64,000 bases of DNA from CAZUMW01 sp964621615 (lineage in GTDB: Bacteria > Desulfobacterota > WTBG01 > CAIYCZ01 > CAIRTM01): the NCBI GenBank assembly GCA_964621615.1, contig CAZUMW010000021.1, positions 6,069 to 70,068 of the forward strand, read 5' to 3'. This document shows positions 1 to 9,185 of this stretch, in pieces (position 1 is the stretch's first letter; every line of letters starts with the position of its first letter). Under the pieces are notes generated by a model. The model saw only the letters and a list, made by a program, of their open reading frames with translations. It did not search any database and had not been told where the DNA came from. A program made the translations under genes and the position numbers.

Positions 1-1
1 G

Positions 2-811
2 GGTGACAATTTGAATTCAATGCCTATGTCTATCGGACTGTATGGGAGGGAGGGCGTTCGAGAGCGGGTTGAAAAAATTGAACTGCACTGGCGCAATTAC
101 TCCGGCCGCATCAAGATATCTCCGACACCGGTAATTCCGGGGTTCAAAGGAATTTATGAAAAAGGGTCTATATTCGGCTTATATCCCTATGATTTAAAAG
201 GATACACTGCTGTTCGAACACGGTTTGCCGACCCGCAGAAAGAGGATTCGTTTGTAACCTATATACCATCTATACGACGAATACGCAGGCTGGCCGGAAG
301 CAACACACAGGATCCGCTTGTGGGATCAGATTTGCTGTGGGAGGACTGGAAAGGCTACTGGAGCAAAATCTCCGACCATCCGGCAACGTATGAACTTCTC
401 GGAGAGGCGGTTGTGCTATGCCCCTCATTTAATCCTAAGCCGATACGCTACGAGTCAAAATATGGGGGATGGTGTCAGCGCTACTGGTGGGAAAAGCGCC
501 CTGTATGGGTTGTGCGCATACAGTATACCGCTAACAGTTATATTTACGGTTCCCGTGTGATGTATATTGACAGGGAAACATTTGCCCTGCAGCAGCAGAT
601 GATTTATGACCGGCAGGGCCGGATTTGGAAGCTGTGGGACTGGTGCTGGCGCTGGAATCCGGACAACGGAGAACTGGATTACTGGAATCCATGGATGTGT
701 GATATCTTGAACAAGCACTTATCCATAGTGAAGCATCACATTATCATTAATATGCCCAATATAAGTGATGATTTGTTTAATATACGATATCTGATGAAGC
801 GGGCACACTAG
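2..811 (+). CDS. DUF1329 family protein, 3' part (cut by window edge)
   Basis: This is the C-terminal ~269 residues of a DUF1329 protein; the reading frame is open back to the first bases of the window, so the 5' end lies outside. It aligns almost residue for residue with the C-terminal part of the complete DUF1329 protein at 9186-10592: the first visible residues (GDNLNSMP) match GDNLNSMP there, and shared landmarks include RVEKIELHWRNY, SFVTYIPS, RRIRRLAGSNTQDP, WEDWKGYW and KLWDWCWRW. An internal ATG at 11 is therefore not the true start. DUF1329 proteins are predicted envelope proteins related to outer-membrane lipoprotein-sorting folds and usually sit next to DUF1302 and RND transporter genes. 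The exact substrate is unknown. The window thus carries two paralogues about 9 kb apart, flanking the two-component/RND locus. Confidence 0.85.
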   Translation, partial: GDNLNSMPMSIGLYGREGVRERVEKIELHWRNYSGRIKISPTPVIPGFKGIYEKGSIFGLYPYDLKGYTAVRTRFADPQKEDSFVTYIPSIRRIRRLAGSNTQDPLVGSDLLWEDWKGYWSKISDHPATYELLGEAVVLCPSFNPKPIRYESKYGGWCQRYWWEKRPVWVVRIQYTANSYIYGSRVMYIDRETFALQQQMIYDRQGRIWKLWDWCWRWNPDNGELDYWNPWMCDILNKHLSIVKHHIIINMPNISDDLFNIRYLMKRAH

Positions 812-843
812 AAATATATAGTATTGCGGAATATTTTTAAGGC

Positions 844-2220
844 ATGAAAAAAGCCCAGAAGATTATATATAACCCTGTTTTTGTGATTGTTGTCATCTGT
901 TTGAGCTTCGGGTGTATTATCTGTCTTTTCCAGTTTTATGACTATAGAACATCCCAGCTGATTGCTGAAAAAGATAAAGCTCTGTGGCTGCTTAACGGAT
1001 GGGAGTTGTTACAAAACACGACAAAAGACCTTTTGATTACTGAAGATCTTCCGGCTGCACAGCGGCGATGGACAGAGGCAATTGATGCTTTTGACGGGAA
1101 AATACACAGCTTCATCAATTCTGACATCACCAGACAGATATACAGCGACAATAAGCAATTCAGACATAAAATTAAAGAAACAGAAAATCTGTGGCGCGTA
1201 ATAAAACCGCGCATGGAATATGCCCGGGATCAGTTCAACAATTACCTGGCCATTGACGGCACACACTCACGTAATAAAACATTAAGTCTGCTCAATGAAC
1301 TGTTTATTAACGGTGAGCGCCCCGGACATAAGATGAATCAAATGGTACTGTTCGATTTAACCTATGATATACAGTACCTTGTGTCTTCACTGAATAATTA
1401 TTTTGTTTCCGTACTGTCAGACACTGTGAAGCACATCATAGATCTTATCGATCAGGAATCACGTGAGATACGATACATTGCAATCATTTCAACGCTTATT
1501 ATAATGTGTTTAACAACAATGTTTATTCTGGTGAGCCAGCGCAGGCTTGCGGAATCAAATGTACAGCTGAAATTTTTATCAAATCAGCTCATTCAGGCTG
1601 AAGTAAAAGAGCACCGGCGCATAGCTTACGAATTGCATGACCAGCTTGGACAGTCGCTGACCGCTATAAAATATGCTTCAGAGCAATCTATGCTTCTGGC
1701 AAAAAAGGGTGACAGCGCAGCGTGCTGCAGCGTACTTGACAACGTTGTCAGAAACGCCCAGCAGGCGATTGCTGAGACACGAAGGCTTTCTAAGGGGCTT
1801 CATCCAGCGATTATAGATCAGCTCGGCATAACCGCAACCATTACCTGGTTTACCCGCGAGTTTAATGAACTATACAAACATATTTCAATTACCAAAAGCA
1901 TTACGGTTGATGAAAATGACGTACCCGGCAATCTGAAAATCATTATATACCGGACGCTGCAGGAGTCGCTGAATAATATTGCAAAACACAGTAAAGCCTC
2001 CAGCGTCGATGTCCAGCTATTCCGGGGGAAAAACAAAATTTCTTTTAATATTAAAGATAACGGAATAGGGTTTCCAATTGAAAACATCTGGCATATGAGA
2101 AGCAAAATTGATGGCTTGGGATTGTTAACGATGCGAGAGCGTATAGAGCTTTCAGGAGGGATGTTTTCTGTTCAATCGTCTAAATCCGGGACGAGCATAA
2201 GCGCACAGTGGGCTATCTGA
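844..2220 (+). CDS. Sensor histidine kinase, NarX/DegS type (HisKA_3)
   Basis: A membrane histidine kinase of 458 residues. TM1 spans about residues 10-30 and TM2 about 210-231, enclosing a ~180-residue, mainly helical periplasmic sensor region. The cytoplasmic part has the HisKA_3 phosphoacceptor motif EHRRIAYELHDQLGQ (His about 265), then a HATPase domain with NNIAKHSK, DNGIGF and GLGLLTMRER. This class phosphorylates NarL/FixJ response regulators, and one is encoded tail-to-tail immediately downstream (2213-2890, minus), making that the likely partner. The gene lies 32 bp after a DUF1329 gene and may be read with it. No clear Shine-Dalgarno precedes the ATG beyond a weak AAGG. The stimulus is unknown; the position suggests control of the neighbouring envelope transport genes. 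Confidence 0.9.
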   Translation: MKKAQKIIYNPVFVIVVICLSFGCIICLFQFYDYRTSQLIAEKDKALWLLNGWELLQNTTKDLLITEDLPAAQRRWTEAIDAFDGKIHSFINSDITRQIYSDNKQFRHKIKETENLWRVIKPRMEYARDQFNNYLAIDGTHSRNKTLSLLNELFINGERPGHKMNQMVLFDLTYDIQYLVSSLNNYFVSVLSDTVKHIIDLIDQESREIRYIAIISTLIIMCLTTMFILVSQRRLAESNVQLKFLSNQLIQAEVKEHRRIAYELHDQLGQSLTAIKYASEQSMLLAKKGDSAACCSVLDNVVRNAQQAIAETRRLSKGLHPAIIDQLGITATITWFTREFNELYKHISITKSITVDENDVPGNLKIIIYRTLQESLNNIAKHSKASSVDVQLFRGKNKISFNIKDNGIGFPIENIWHMRSKIDGLGLLTMRERIELSGGMFSVQSSKSGTSISAQWAI

Positions 2221-2890
2221 CGCTGTGGTTTTCAAGGATACCGTTTTCCATTGCATAATTTATGATGTCACAAAGGTTATGCAAATTCAATTTGTGCATT
2301 AAATTTTCCCTGTGCTTTTGAACTGTTTTCACGCTAATACAAAATGTTTGTGCAATGGATTTATTTTTGTACCCTTCCGCGATAAGCTTTAATATTTCAC
2401 GCTCGCGACCGGTAAGGCTGTCAATGCTGGATGTTGTTCTGACATGCTCTTTTCCCGCTATATAACCGGAAATTACTTTGCCTGAAATGCTGGGGCTTAT
2501 AAAGTTTTTCCCCCTCAGGACATTGTCAATAGCCAGCATTAATTCCTCCCGGTTTGCCTCTTTCACAACATACCCGTCAGCGCCGGCATTCAGTGCAGCT
2601 AAAATAAATTCTTCGGAATCATGAACAGTAAGAACGACGATTTTCGTATCGGGGCAGTGCTTCTTGATAGCGCTGATTGCATCCATCCCTGTCATACGCG
2701 GCATGCTGAGATCCATCAGCACAAGATCGGGCTGTAACTGCTCCGTGAGTTTTAACGCCTGATATCCGTCGTCGGCTTCCCCCACGATTATGTAGTCCTG
2801 ACAGGAGGTTATAATTAGGCGTAACCCCTCGCGTACGATTGTACGATCTTCAACAAGAACTATTCTTTTCGTGCCGTTCACACTATACAT
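2213..2890 (-). CDS. NarL/FixJ-type response regulator
   Basis: A response regulator of 225 residues. The receiver domain has the acidic pair near residue 14-15 (VLVED), the phosphoacceptor Asp60 in PDLVLMDLSMP, and a KEANREE segment at the expected lysine position. The C-terminal LuxR-type helix-turn-helix (about 160-220) includes LTGREREILKLIAEGYKNKSIA and SVKTVQKHRENLM. It faces the kinase gene at 844-2220 and the two stop regions overlap by 8 bp. On its other side it is divergent from the YCF48/RND/DUF1302 operon, so its own promoter and that operon's promoter share the AT-rich region 2891-3143, where a palindrome (3029-3050) is a good candidate binding site. Partner and target assignments are inferred from context. 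Confidence 0.92.
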   Translation of the reverse strand: MYSVNGTKRIVLVEDRTIVREGLRLIITSCQDYIIVGEADDGYQALKLTEQLQPDLVLMDLSMPRMTGMDAISAIKKHCPDTKIVVLTVHDSEEFILAALNAGADGYVVKEANREELMLAIDNVLRGKNFISPSISGKVISGYIAGKEHVRTTSSIDSLTGREREILKLIAEGYKNKSIAQTFCISVKTVQKHRENLMHKLNLHNLCDIINYAMENGILENHSVR

Positions 2891-3006
2891 TTAAATTATT
2901 AATATCAATATATTGCTAAATATATAAATTAATTACATCATCAATTTTCATTTTAAATAGCTTACCGTTCAGTGTCAATAATTTTCTTTAATAACACAGT
3001 ATTTAA

Positions 3007-3050
3007 AAATACGGTATTAAACAATCAAAAATACGATACTAACCGTATTT
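3007..3050. promoter_or_regulatory. Candidate operator: three AAATACG half-sites
   Basis: Between the divergent response-regulator gene and the YCF48 gene lie three copies of AAATACG(G/A)T: 3007-3015 (direct), 3029-3037 (direct, exactly 22 bp or two helical turns later) and 3042-3050 (inverted, ACCGTATTT). The last two form a palindrome, AAATACG-N8-CGTATTT, centred near 3039.5. A TATAAT at 3078-3083 without a good -35 lies downstream, which places the palindrome about 50 bp upstream of the expected transcription start, a usual activator position. Binding by the adjacent NarL-type regulator is inference. Confidence 0.5.
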
Positions 3051-3077
3051 ACTAGTATGAAGGTATAAGGTAAATCC

Positions 3078-3083
3078 TATAAT
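3078..3083 (+). promoter_or_regulatory. Candidate -10 box for the YCF48-RND-DUF1302-DUF1329 operon
   Basis: A perfect TATAAT lies 60 bp before the YCF48 start at 3144. No convincing -35 hexamer is found at the right distance, which fits an activator-dependent promoter served by the half-sites at 3007-3050. Confidence 0.4.
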
Positions 3084-3143
3084 TACTTTTATCTATCATA
3101 AATTGAATGTTGTTAAATTTGTTCAAATTGTGAGGTCATACAG

Positions 3144-4280
3144 ATGTCAAACAGGGTGCGTATTATTTTAATTCTGGTTCTGATGGCAGCGGTGATCGGC
3201 ATCAGCTATTGGTACATGAAGGAGACAACGGGACAGATTGAAAAGAAAGCAGAGAAAAAATGGAGGCTGCACGATCATCTGTATTCCGTTTCCTTTAATC
3301 AAGGCGGAAAACAGGGCTGGGCGGTCGGAAAGCATGGAACAATAATCTGCTCCTCTGATGAAGGTGAAACATGGTCATATCAGCAAAGCGGTGTCAGCGA
3401 AGACCTGCTGAGCGTGTATGTGGTAAGTGAAGATACAGTTCTGGCAGTGGGGCGGTTAGGGCTGATACTCAGGACAACTGATGCCGGGAAGACCTGGGAG
3501 AAAATGAACATAGGGAAGAATTACCTGTTGAATGACGTATTTTTTACTGATGAAAGATCCGGATGGATTGTCGGGGAATTTGAAAGCATATATCAGACAA
3601 CCGATGGGGGGAAACAATGGGATCTGGTTCACGGCGGCGAGCAGAAGGAGATGGATTTTTCAGATGTTGAGGAGGGCGAGCTTGTCGGCGCAGACTTCGG
3701 CGTGGAGGAAGAAGTATATACGCTTAACAGCATATACTTTTATAAAAAGAATTATGCATGGTGTGTTGGTGAATACGGGACAATATTGATCTCTTCTGAC
3801 GGAGGACGGAACTGGAATAAAGTACGCGATGCAACAGATATGACACTCTGTGACGTTGAATTCTTTGATGAAAGCTTCGGCTTTGCTGTCGGGCTTGACG
3901 GCACAATACTGAAATCAACCGATGGCGGCAAGACCTGGGAAAAGGAAAAGCCCAGCATTGTCGCTCATTATTACGGCGTTTCTTTTAAACGGTTCGGATC
4001 GGAAATAGAGCGCAAGGATGCAGTTGCTGTCGGGCAGGGTATTATTGCTCAGTATTCATTTCATAAAAAGCCGTATCTGCAAAACTGGGTTCCGGCGCTC
4101 GAAATGAATTATAAGATTGATTACCACTGGATGTATGATGTCGAGTTTATATCCCAGACGGGAGAGCGCGTTGTTGCGGTGGGACATGAAGGGCTCGTGC
4201 TGATGAGCACAACCGGCGGCAGCGAGTGGGATATCGTTCGCTATCCCGAAAAAGCAGTCGAGCAGGTATTGAACCCGTAG
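3144..4280 (+). CDS. YCF48-like beta-propeller protein, membrane anchored
   Basis: A protein of 378 residues with one N-terminal membrane anchor (about 7-26) and then a repeat region. At least six repeats carry the Asp-box/YCF48 signature (S/T)-x-D-x-G-x-x-W: SSDEGETW, TTDAGKTW, TTDGGKQW, SSDGGRNW, STDGGKTW and a degenerate last copy, STTGGSEW. Each is preceded by a GxIL/GLVL beta strand and a conserved WxVG or AVG segment. This indicates a beta-propeller facing the periplasm. YCF48-type proteins act in cyanobacteria as assembly factors, but in proteobacteria they recur beside RND/MMPL transporters and DUF1302/DUF1329 genes, as here, and probably serve as a periplasmic partner of the transporter. 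It is the first gene of a plus-strand operon reaching at least to 10592. The precise role is not known. Confidence 0.85.
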   Translation: MSNRVRIILILVLMAAVIGISYWYMKETTGQIEKKAEKKWRLHDHLYSVSFNQGGKQGWAVGKHGTIICSSDEGETWSYQQSGVSEDLLSVYVVSEDTVLAVGRLGLILRTTDAGKTWEKMNIGKNYLLNDVFFTDERSGWIVGEFESIYQTTDGGKQWDLVHGGEQKEMDFSDVEEGELVGADFGVEEEVYTLNSIYFYKKNYAWCVGEYGTILISSDGGRNWNKVRDATDMTLCDVEFFDESFGFAVGLDGTILKSTDGGKTWEKEKPSIVAHYYGVSFKRFGSEIERKDAVAVGQGIIAQYSFHKKPYLQNWVPALEMNYKIDYHWMYDVEFISQTGERVVAVGHEGLVLMSTTGGSEWDIVRYPEKAVEQVLNP

Positions 4281-4360
4281 TCAATAATACATTTCACATG
4301 TGGTTGAATTCGGACTTTAAGATCCCAATGTTGTCTTTATCCACCGGGGGAGACCTTTAA

Positions 4361-7300
4361 ATGGAACAACACATCAAAAAAAGCCTTGGGCAGTATTTTA
4401 TACAGTATCGCTATCTAATTCTTTCCGTTATAGCAGCGCTTACAGTGCTTTTCGGCTACGGCGTCACTCAAAAGCTCAGCGTTCAGGTTATACTCGAAGA
4501 GCTGATCCCGCCCCGGCATAAATATGTAAAACTGCACCAGGAATATGAGAAACAGTACGGCGGTACCAGCACTGTTATTGTTGCTGTAGTTGTGGATGAA
4601 GGCGATATATTTAACGCACCGACGCTCGAAAAAATAAAGCGTGTAAACGATTCGCTTCTGTTTCATCGCGATGTCCGCAGAGCGCTTGTATATTCCATGG
4701 CTCAGCGTAAAAGTAAAGTTGCGAAGGGGCACGCCGGCGGAACTGTTGATGTGTCGGCATTGATGTGGCCAGAAATCGACACAACGCCGCTGGGGATTAA
4801 ACAGTTAAAAGAAAATGTGCTGACCAGCGATATTTACAAAGGAACGATGGTTTCCAAAGATGGAAAAGCCGCGATTATTATGGCTGACTGCTGGCCTGAT
4901 ATTGATTATGCAAAGTTCTTCACATTCATCCAGAATTTAAAAGAAAAAGAGGAGACAGACAACGTAAGCATTCATGTCGCCGGACGCCCGATGCTGCTCG
5001 GGTGGATTTTCCACTTCATGCCCAAGCTATATGTCATTTTTGCCATTACCATTGCGTTTATCGTTTTTGTTGTCGGGCTTATTTTCCGGAACCTTGTCGG
5101 TCTTATTATTCCGCTTTTTGCGGGAGGGCTCTGCGCAATGTGGGGCTTCGGTCTGATTTCCCTTGTCGGTATAAACTTCAATCCCCTGATGGTTGTTCTT
5201 GCCGTCCTTGTCGGCGCCCGGGCCCTCAGCCACTCGGTGCAGACAACCCGCCGCTACCTTGAAGAGTTATACATTGCAGCAGGTAATAAAATAAAGGCCG
5301 CCCAGGCTACAATCGACGGAATTTTCCTTGCTAGCCTTGCAGCAATCGTTACCGATGCAGCGGGCTTCTGCGTGCTGATACTGGCAAGAATTCCGATGAT
5401 ACAGCAAATCGCAATACTGTGTGCGTTCTGGGTCATATCCATTTTAATAATTGTATCTGTAATCGGACCGCTTTTATGTGTTTTCATGCCTGTTCCGCGA
5501 AACCTTGACAAGTATTCATTTGCATATGAAGGCGAGGCCGGCGCAGCAGGCTCCACACAGAAAAAGGGGTGGATGGATGTAGCGGCTTCTCTTTGCCTTA
5601 AGCGATCGAATATTGCGATTGTCGCGGCAATGATAATTATCGGTCTGATTGCTGCAGGGTTCGACTCAAAGCTGAAAGTAGGTGATACGTTCCCAGGATC
5701 ACCGATTTTGTGGCCGGATTCAGAATACAATCAGGACTGTAAAGTCATCAATGATAAATTTGATGATTCAGGCACTGACATTATAAGCATCATCGTCGAG
5801 AGTGAGGAGGAGGGCGCCATTTTAGAGCCTTCCGTCGTAAAGAGGATGGATTTGTATGAGCGCTATATATCTCATAAGCACCCGTCATTCGTTGCCGGAA
5901 CGCAGTCTATAACCAAAATCATCAAAACATTAAACAAAGAATTCCACGAAGGCGATGCGCGCTTCTTTTGCATACCGCAGGACAAGGGGCTCATTACCAA
6001 TCTTTTTTTCTTTTATTCAATGTCAGGTGATCCCAGCGACTTTACGACTATCGTTGAGGCCCGTTATAAACATACGATTCTCAGGGTGTTCCTGAAAGAT
6101 CACACCGGCGAAACGCTGAAAAAAGTCATTTCTTCTACAAAAGAATTTTTCGATTCACAGCCTGAGATACCGGGGGTTGAATTCCGCTATGCCGCAGGAT
6201 ACGGCGGCATACTTGCCGCAACGAATGAAGAAATAAAAACATCGCAGGCAGGTACGCTGCTGCTGGTTTTTCTGACGGTATTTATTTTTTGCGGGCTTGC
6301 TTACCGCTCAGGGGTTGCAGCTGTGCTGCTCTGCGTACCGCTGCTCGTTGCCAATCTTGTGGCTTTTGCATATATGGTCATAAAAAATATCGGGCTTGAT
6401 GTCAATGTGCTGCCGGTATCGGCGGTAGGGATCGGTGTCGGTGTAGATTACGGTATATATATCTTGAGCAGAATGGAGGAGGAATTCAAAAACACCGGCG
6501 GCAACTGGGTTGCAATGACCCATACAACGCTGAATTCCGCCGGCAAGGGTGTTGTGATTACCGCTGTTACTGTTATTTTGCCGATCTTGCTCTGGCCTAT
6601 TATGGCTGATATGAAGTTTCAGGCTGAAATGGGTCTTCTGCTTTCATTCATCATGTTTTTTGACATGCTCGGCGCACTGTTTTTTCTCCCGGCCGCGGTC
6701 ATTCTCATAAAGCCCAAGTTTATTTATAAACACACAAAGGTCCTGAGAGAAAAGCAGACTGTTACTGAAAAAGGATATGAAGCCATAGCGGTTGATACGG
6801 CAACACATGCGGAGGGCATAATCGAGCACGATACCGCAAAAGTGATCCGGGAAAAAATCGCTCGTGGCGAAAATGTTGATGCTGCAAACAATGAGGGCCG
6901 AACGCTCCTTATTGAGGCAATGTCCATTTATGACCCGACTGTCCGGAATGCGGCTGTAATGATGCTGCTGAAGGGGGGCGCTGATGTCAATCACAAGGAT
7001 TCCGGAAACAATACCCCGCTTCACTATGCGGTAAGCTATGGAATGATCGATACGGTTAAAGTGCTGGTGGAAAACGGAGCGGATGTCAACAAGGGAGCCG
7101 ACATAAAACACACAGCGCTCGGCAATGCGATACTGCGAGGCAATATTCCAATGATTGAATATTTGGTTAACAGCGGAGCCGCGGTCGATGCGCAGGCTGT
7201 TAAGCTGGCCGCTGATATTAGCGGCCACAATAACATGAATACCGGCAGCCTGATTTTAAAGCTGTTTATAGAAAAAGGTGTTGATTTTGACATGCCGGAC

Positions 7301-7384
7301 GAGCAGGGACGGCCGGTAAGCGATTACATTCGCCTGTCGCGCATCGATGAACATATAATGAAGCACCTTAACAAAGGGTCATAG
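4361..7384 (+). CDS. RND/MMPL-family transporter with C-terminal ankyrin repeats
   Basis: A transporter of 1007 residues. Residues ~1-800 are a typical RND/MMPL (sterol-sensing-domain-like) permease: TM1 near 17-35, a large periplasmic loop, a TM bundle at about 222-390, TM7 near 415-432, a second loop, and a second TM bundle at about 630-795 (landmarks GVGVDYGIYILSRMEEEF and FFLPAAVILIKP). This class exports or moves lipids and other hydrophobic molecules. After the last TM comes a cytosolic tail with ankyrin repeats at about 815-985: NNEGRTLLIEAM, LLKGGADVNHKDSGNNTPLHYAV, VLVENGADVNKGADIKHTAL and YLVNSGAAVDAQ. The reading frame is continuous, so this is a genuine domain fusion. SD GGGGGAGA precedes the ATG. 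The gene lies between the YCF48 and DUF1302 genes. The ankyrin tail suggests a cytosolic docking partner (inference). Confidence 0.92.
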   Translation: MEQHIKKSLGQYFIQYRYLILSVIAALTVLFGYGVTQKLSVQVILEELIPPRHKYVKLHQEYEKQYGGTSTVIVAVVVDEGDIFNAPTLEKIKRVNDSLLFHRDVRRALVYSMAQRKSKVAKGHAGGTVDVSALMWPEIDTTPLGIKQLKENVLTSDIYKGTMVSKDGKAAIIMADCWPDIDYAKFFTFIQNLKEKEETDNVSIHVAGRPMLLGWIFHFMPKLYVIFAITIAFIVFVVGLIFRNLVGLIIPLFAGGLCAMWGFGLISLVGINFNPLMVVLAVLVGARALSHSVQTTRRYLEELYIAAGNKIKAAQATIDGIFLASLAAIVTDAAGFCVLILARIPMIQQIAILCAFWVISILIIVSVIGPLLCVFMPVPRNLDKYSFAYEGEAGAAGSTQKKGWMDVAASLCLKRSNIAIVAAMIIIGLIAAGFDSKLKVGDTFPGSPILWPDSEYNQDCKVINDKFDDSGTDIISIIVESEEEGAILEPSVVKRMDLYERYISHKHPSFVAGTQSITKIIKTLNKEFHEGDARFFCIPQDKGLITNLFFFYSMSGDPSDFTTIVEARYKHTILRVFLKDHTGETLKKVISSTKEFFDSQPEIPGVEFRYAAGYGGILAATNEEIKTSQAGTLLLVFLTVFIFCGLAYRSGVAAVLLCVPLLVANLVAFAYMVIKNIGLDVNVLPVSAVGIGVGVDYGIYILSRMEEEFKNTGGNWVAMTHTTLNSAGKGVVITAVTVILPILLWPIMADMKFQAEMGLLLSFIMFFDMLGALFFLPAAVILIKPKFIYKHTKVLREKQTVTEKGYEAIAVDTATHAEGIIEHDTAKVIREKIARGENVDAANNEGRTLLIEAMSIYDPTVRNAAVMMLLKGGADVNHKDSGNNTPLHYAVSYGMIDTVKVLVENGADVNKGADIKHTALGNAILRGNIPMIEYLVNSGAAVDAQAVKLAADISGHNNMNTGSLILKLFIEKGVDFDMPDEQGRPVSDYIRLSRIDEHIMKHLNKGS

Positions 7385-7529
7385 CTGCCCGGAATGGAAG
7401 GCTATACATTGCTGTATTGTTTTTTTCTTAAAATAAACAACACCTCGGCAATGGGATACTTCTATCTGTCCCGTTCATATATATCAATAGTTTCTTCAAA
7501 TATAAACTATATGAAAAAGGGGGAGGGTT

Positions 7530-9173
7530 ATGGGAAAGACAGGAATTATTAAAATTTTTGCACCATGGTTACTTGTCACTGGCATTGTTCTTTTTTCATT
7601 CCCGGCACAAGCGGTTGAATATAAATTCCTCGGGCGCCCGTTTATCATAAACGGGTTTGTGCAGCAGGAATCTGCTCTCGGCGTCGACAACTCAGAGTTT
7701 AAGGGCAAAAATATCACCAATTACCACACGACTCAGATTGAGTGGCAGTATAAGATTACAGACAATATTTCAATTTACAGTATCAACAGAGTGCTTGGTG
7801 ACCTTTCCTATACACTGCACAATGACAGTGACTGGTTTGAGGATGCAAACCATACACCGTCACAGCACAGCCACGCCAGGCACAACCTCGAGTGGGAATG
7901 GAACCGCTATGATCGTTACGGGGAAATAATTCGCGAGCTGTATATGGATATATTCACCCCTCACTTTCATTTCCGGCTGGGCAAGCAGCAGGTTATCTGG
8001 GGTGAAAGTGACGGCCTTCGGCTTATGGATTTTATAAACCCGCTTGACCAGCGTCGGGAATTTAATCTGCGGGATTCCGATGAGGGGTATGAGTACACCA
8101 GAATTCCGCTGTGGCTGTTGAAGGCTACCTATTTCCCGAGCTATGACTGGCAGCCGTTCGGTATTCGTGACCTGCATGTTGAATTTATTTTCAACCCGGG
8201 CAAGCCGCGGGTAAACCGGTTGGAGGTTTATCAGTCGGAGGGCGGAGTCTGGGCGACCGAGGAGCCGAATCTTCCATACGGCGTGCGTGTTGACGTTGAC
8301 AGGCTGCGGCCCGGAACAAAATTTCGAAACGCGGAATTTGCAATGCGTATTCTGGGGTGCTGGAAGGGCTGGCTGTTTACCCTTAATGCCTACTACGGAA
8401 AGCAGCATGATTTTTATCTCAAGCCGACCGGCCCCAACCTTGTGCTGCCTCCATGGGACAAGCGCTTTTTGCAGCTGAATTTTGACGGTATCTACAGCTG
8501 GAGAAAAATTGTCGGATTTACCGTCAACAAAGAGCTGACCGGTATCCGCTTCAGAGACACCACCTCGCCGGTATTACGGGTGGAAGCGCTGTATGAATTT
8601 GATAAGCCCTTTCAGTATGAGGGAAAGCACGCCGGCGATATGGCATGGACAGGATTGAATCCTGCATACAGCGATTACAAAAAATTTAAAGATCAGATAC
8701 GGATGATGATCGGCTTTGACTGGAACATATATATACGGCCGCTTAACCCGCGCGAGTCGTTTTTCTTCAGCACGCAGTTTTTTCTGTATTACATACGAAA
8801 CAAAAACGGTGAATATGTGAATGCACCTTTTTATTTCACGAACAAGGTGAAATCTGATTTGATGCCGCCGCTTCCGCCATGCCGCGATCGCAGCTACGTT
8901 GACCCGTGGCGCATACATCAGACGCAGAAATATTTCAGCTTTCTTGTAAACACCAACTATGACAACAAGCGCATTACGCCTCAGATTCTTTACCTTGTTG
9001 ATTTGAATGAGCGGGCCCACGGGCTTAAGGCGAAGATAAACTTCAAATACGGAGATCACTGGCGGCCTGAAATCGGTTTTATGGGCTGGTGGGGAGATCA
9101 TGATACCGGTAAATCGATGGGATTGTTTCAAAAGAACCGACAGGTGTACCTGAAAGTTAAATATCAGTTTTAG
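7530..9173 (+). CDS. DUF1302 family outer-membrane protein
   Basis: A protein of 547 residues with a signal peptide (about 1-28, cleavage near PAQA-VEYKF). The mature part is rich in aromatic residues and alternating beta strands and ends in an aromatic residue (VKYQF), as expected for an outer-membrane beta-barrel. The DUF1302 hallmark LGKQQVIWGESDGLRLMDFINPLDQR is split here as the segments LGKQQVIWGES and DFINPLDQR, near residues 150-175. DUF1302 genes are paired with DUF1329 genes in many proteobacteria that degrade fatty acids, alcohols, steroids or hydrocarbons, and a role in hydrophobic substrate passage is commonly suspected but unproven. The GGGGGAGGG ribosome-binding site is very strong. 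The following DUF1329 gene starts 12 bp after the stop, so translation is probably coupled. Confidence 0.88.
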   Translation: MGKTGIIKIFAPWLLVTGIVLFSFPAQAVEYKFLGRPFIINGFVQQESALGVDNSEFKGKNITNYHTTQIEWQYKITDNISIYSINRVLGDLSYTLHNDSDWFEDANHTPSQHSHARHNLEWEWNRYDRYGEIIRELYMDIFTPHFHFRLGKQQVIWGESDGLRLMDFINPLDQRREFNLRDSDEGYEYTRIPLWLLKATYFPSYDWQPFGIRDLHVEFIFNPGKPRVNRLEVYQSEGGVWATEEPNLPYGVRVDVDRLRPGTKFRNAEFAMRILGCWKGWLFTLNAYYGKQHDFYLKPTGPNLVLPPWDKRFLQLNFDGIYSWRKIVGFTVNKELTGIRFRDTTSPVLRVEALYEFDKPFQYEGKHAGDMAWTGLNPAYSDYKKFKDQIRMMIGFDWNIYIRPLNPRESFFFSTQFFLYYIRNKNGEYVNAPFYFTNKVKSDLMPPLPPCRDRSYVDPWRIHQTQKYFSFLVNTNYDNKRITPQILYLVDLNERAHGLKAKINFKYGDHWRPEIGFMGWWGDHDTGKSMGLFQKNRQVYLKVKYQF

Positions 9174-9185
9174 AAGGGAGTGCTT

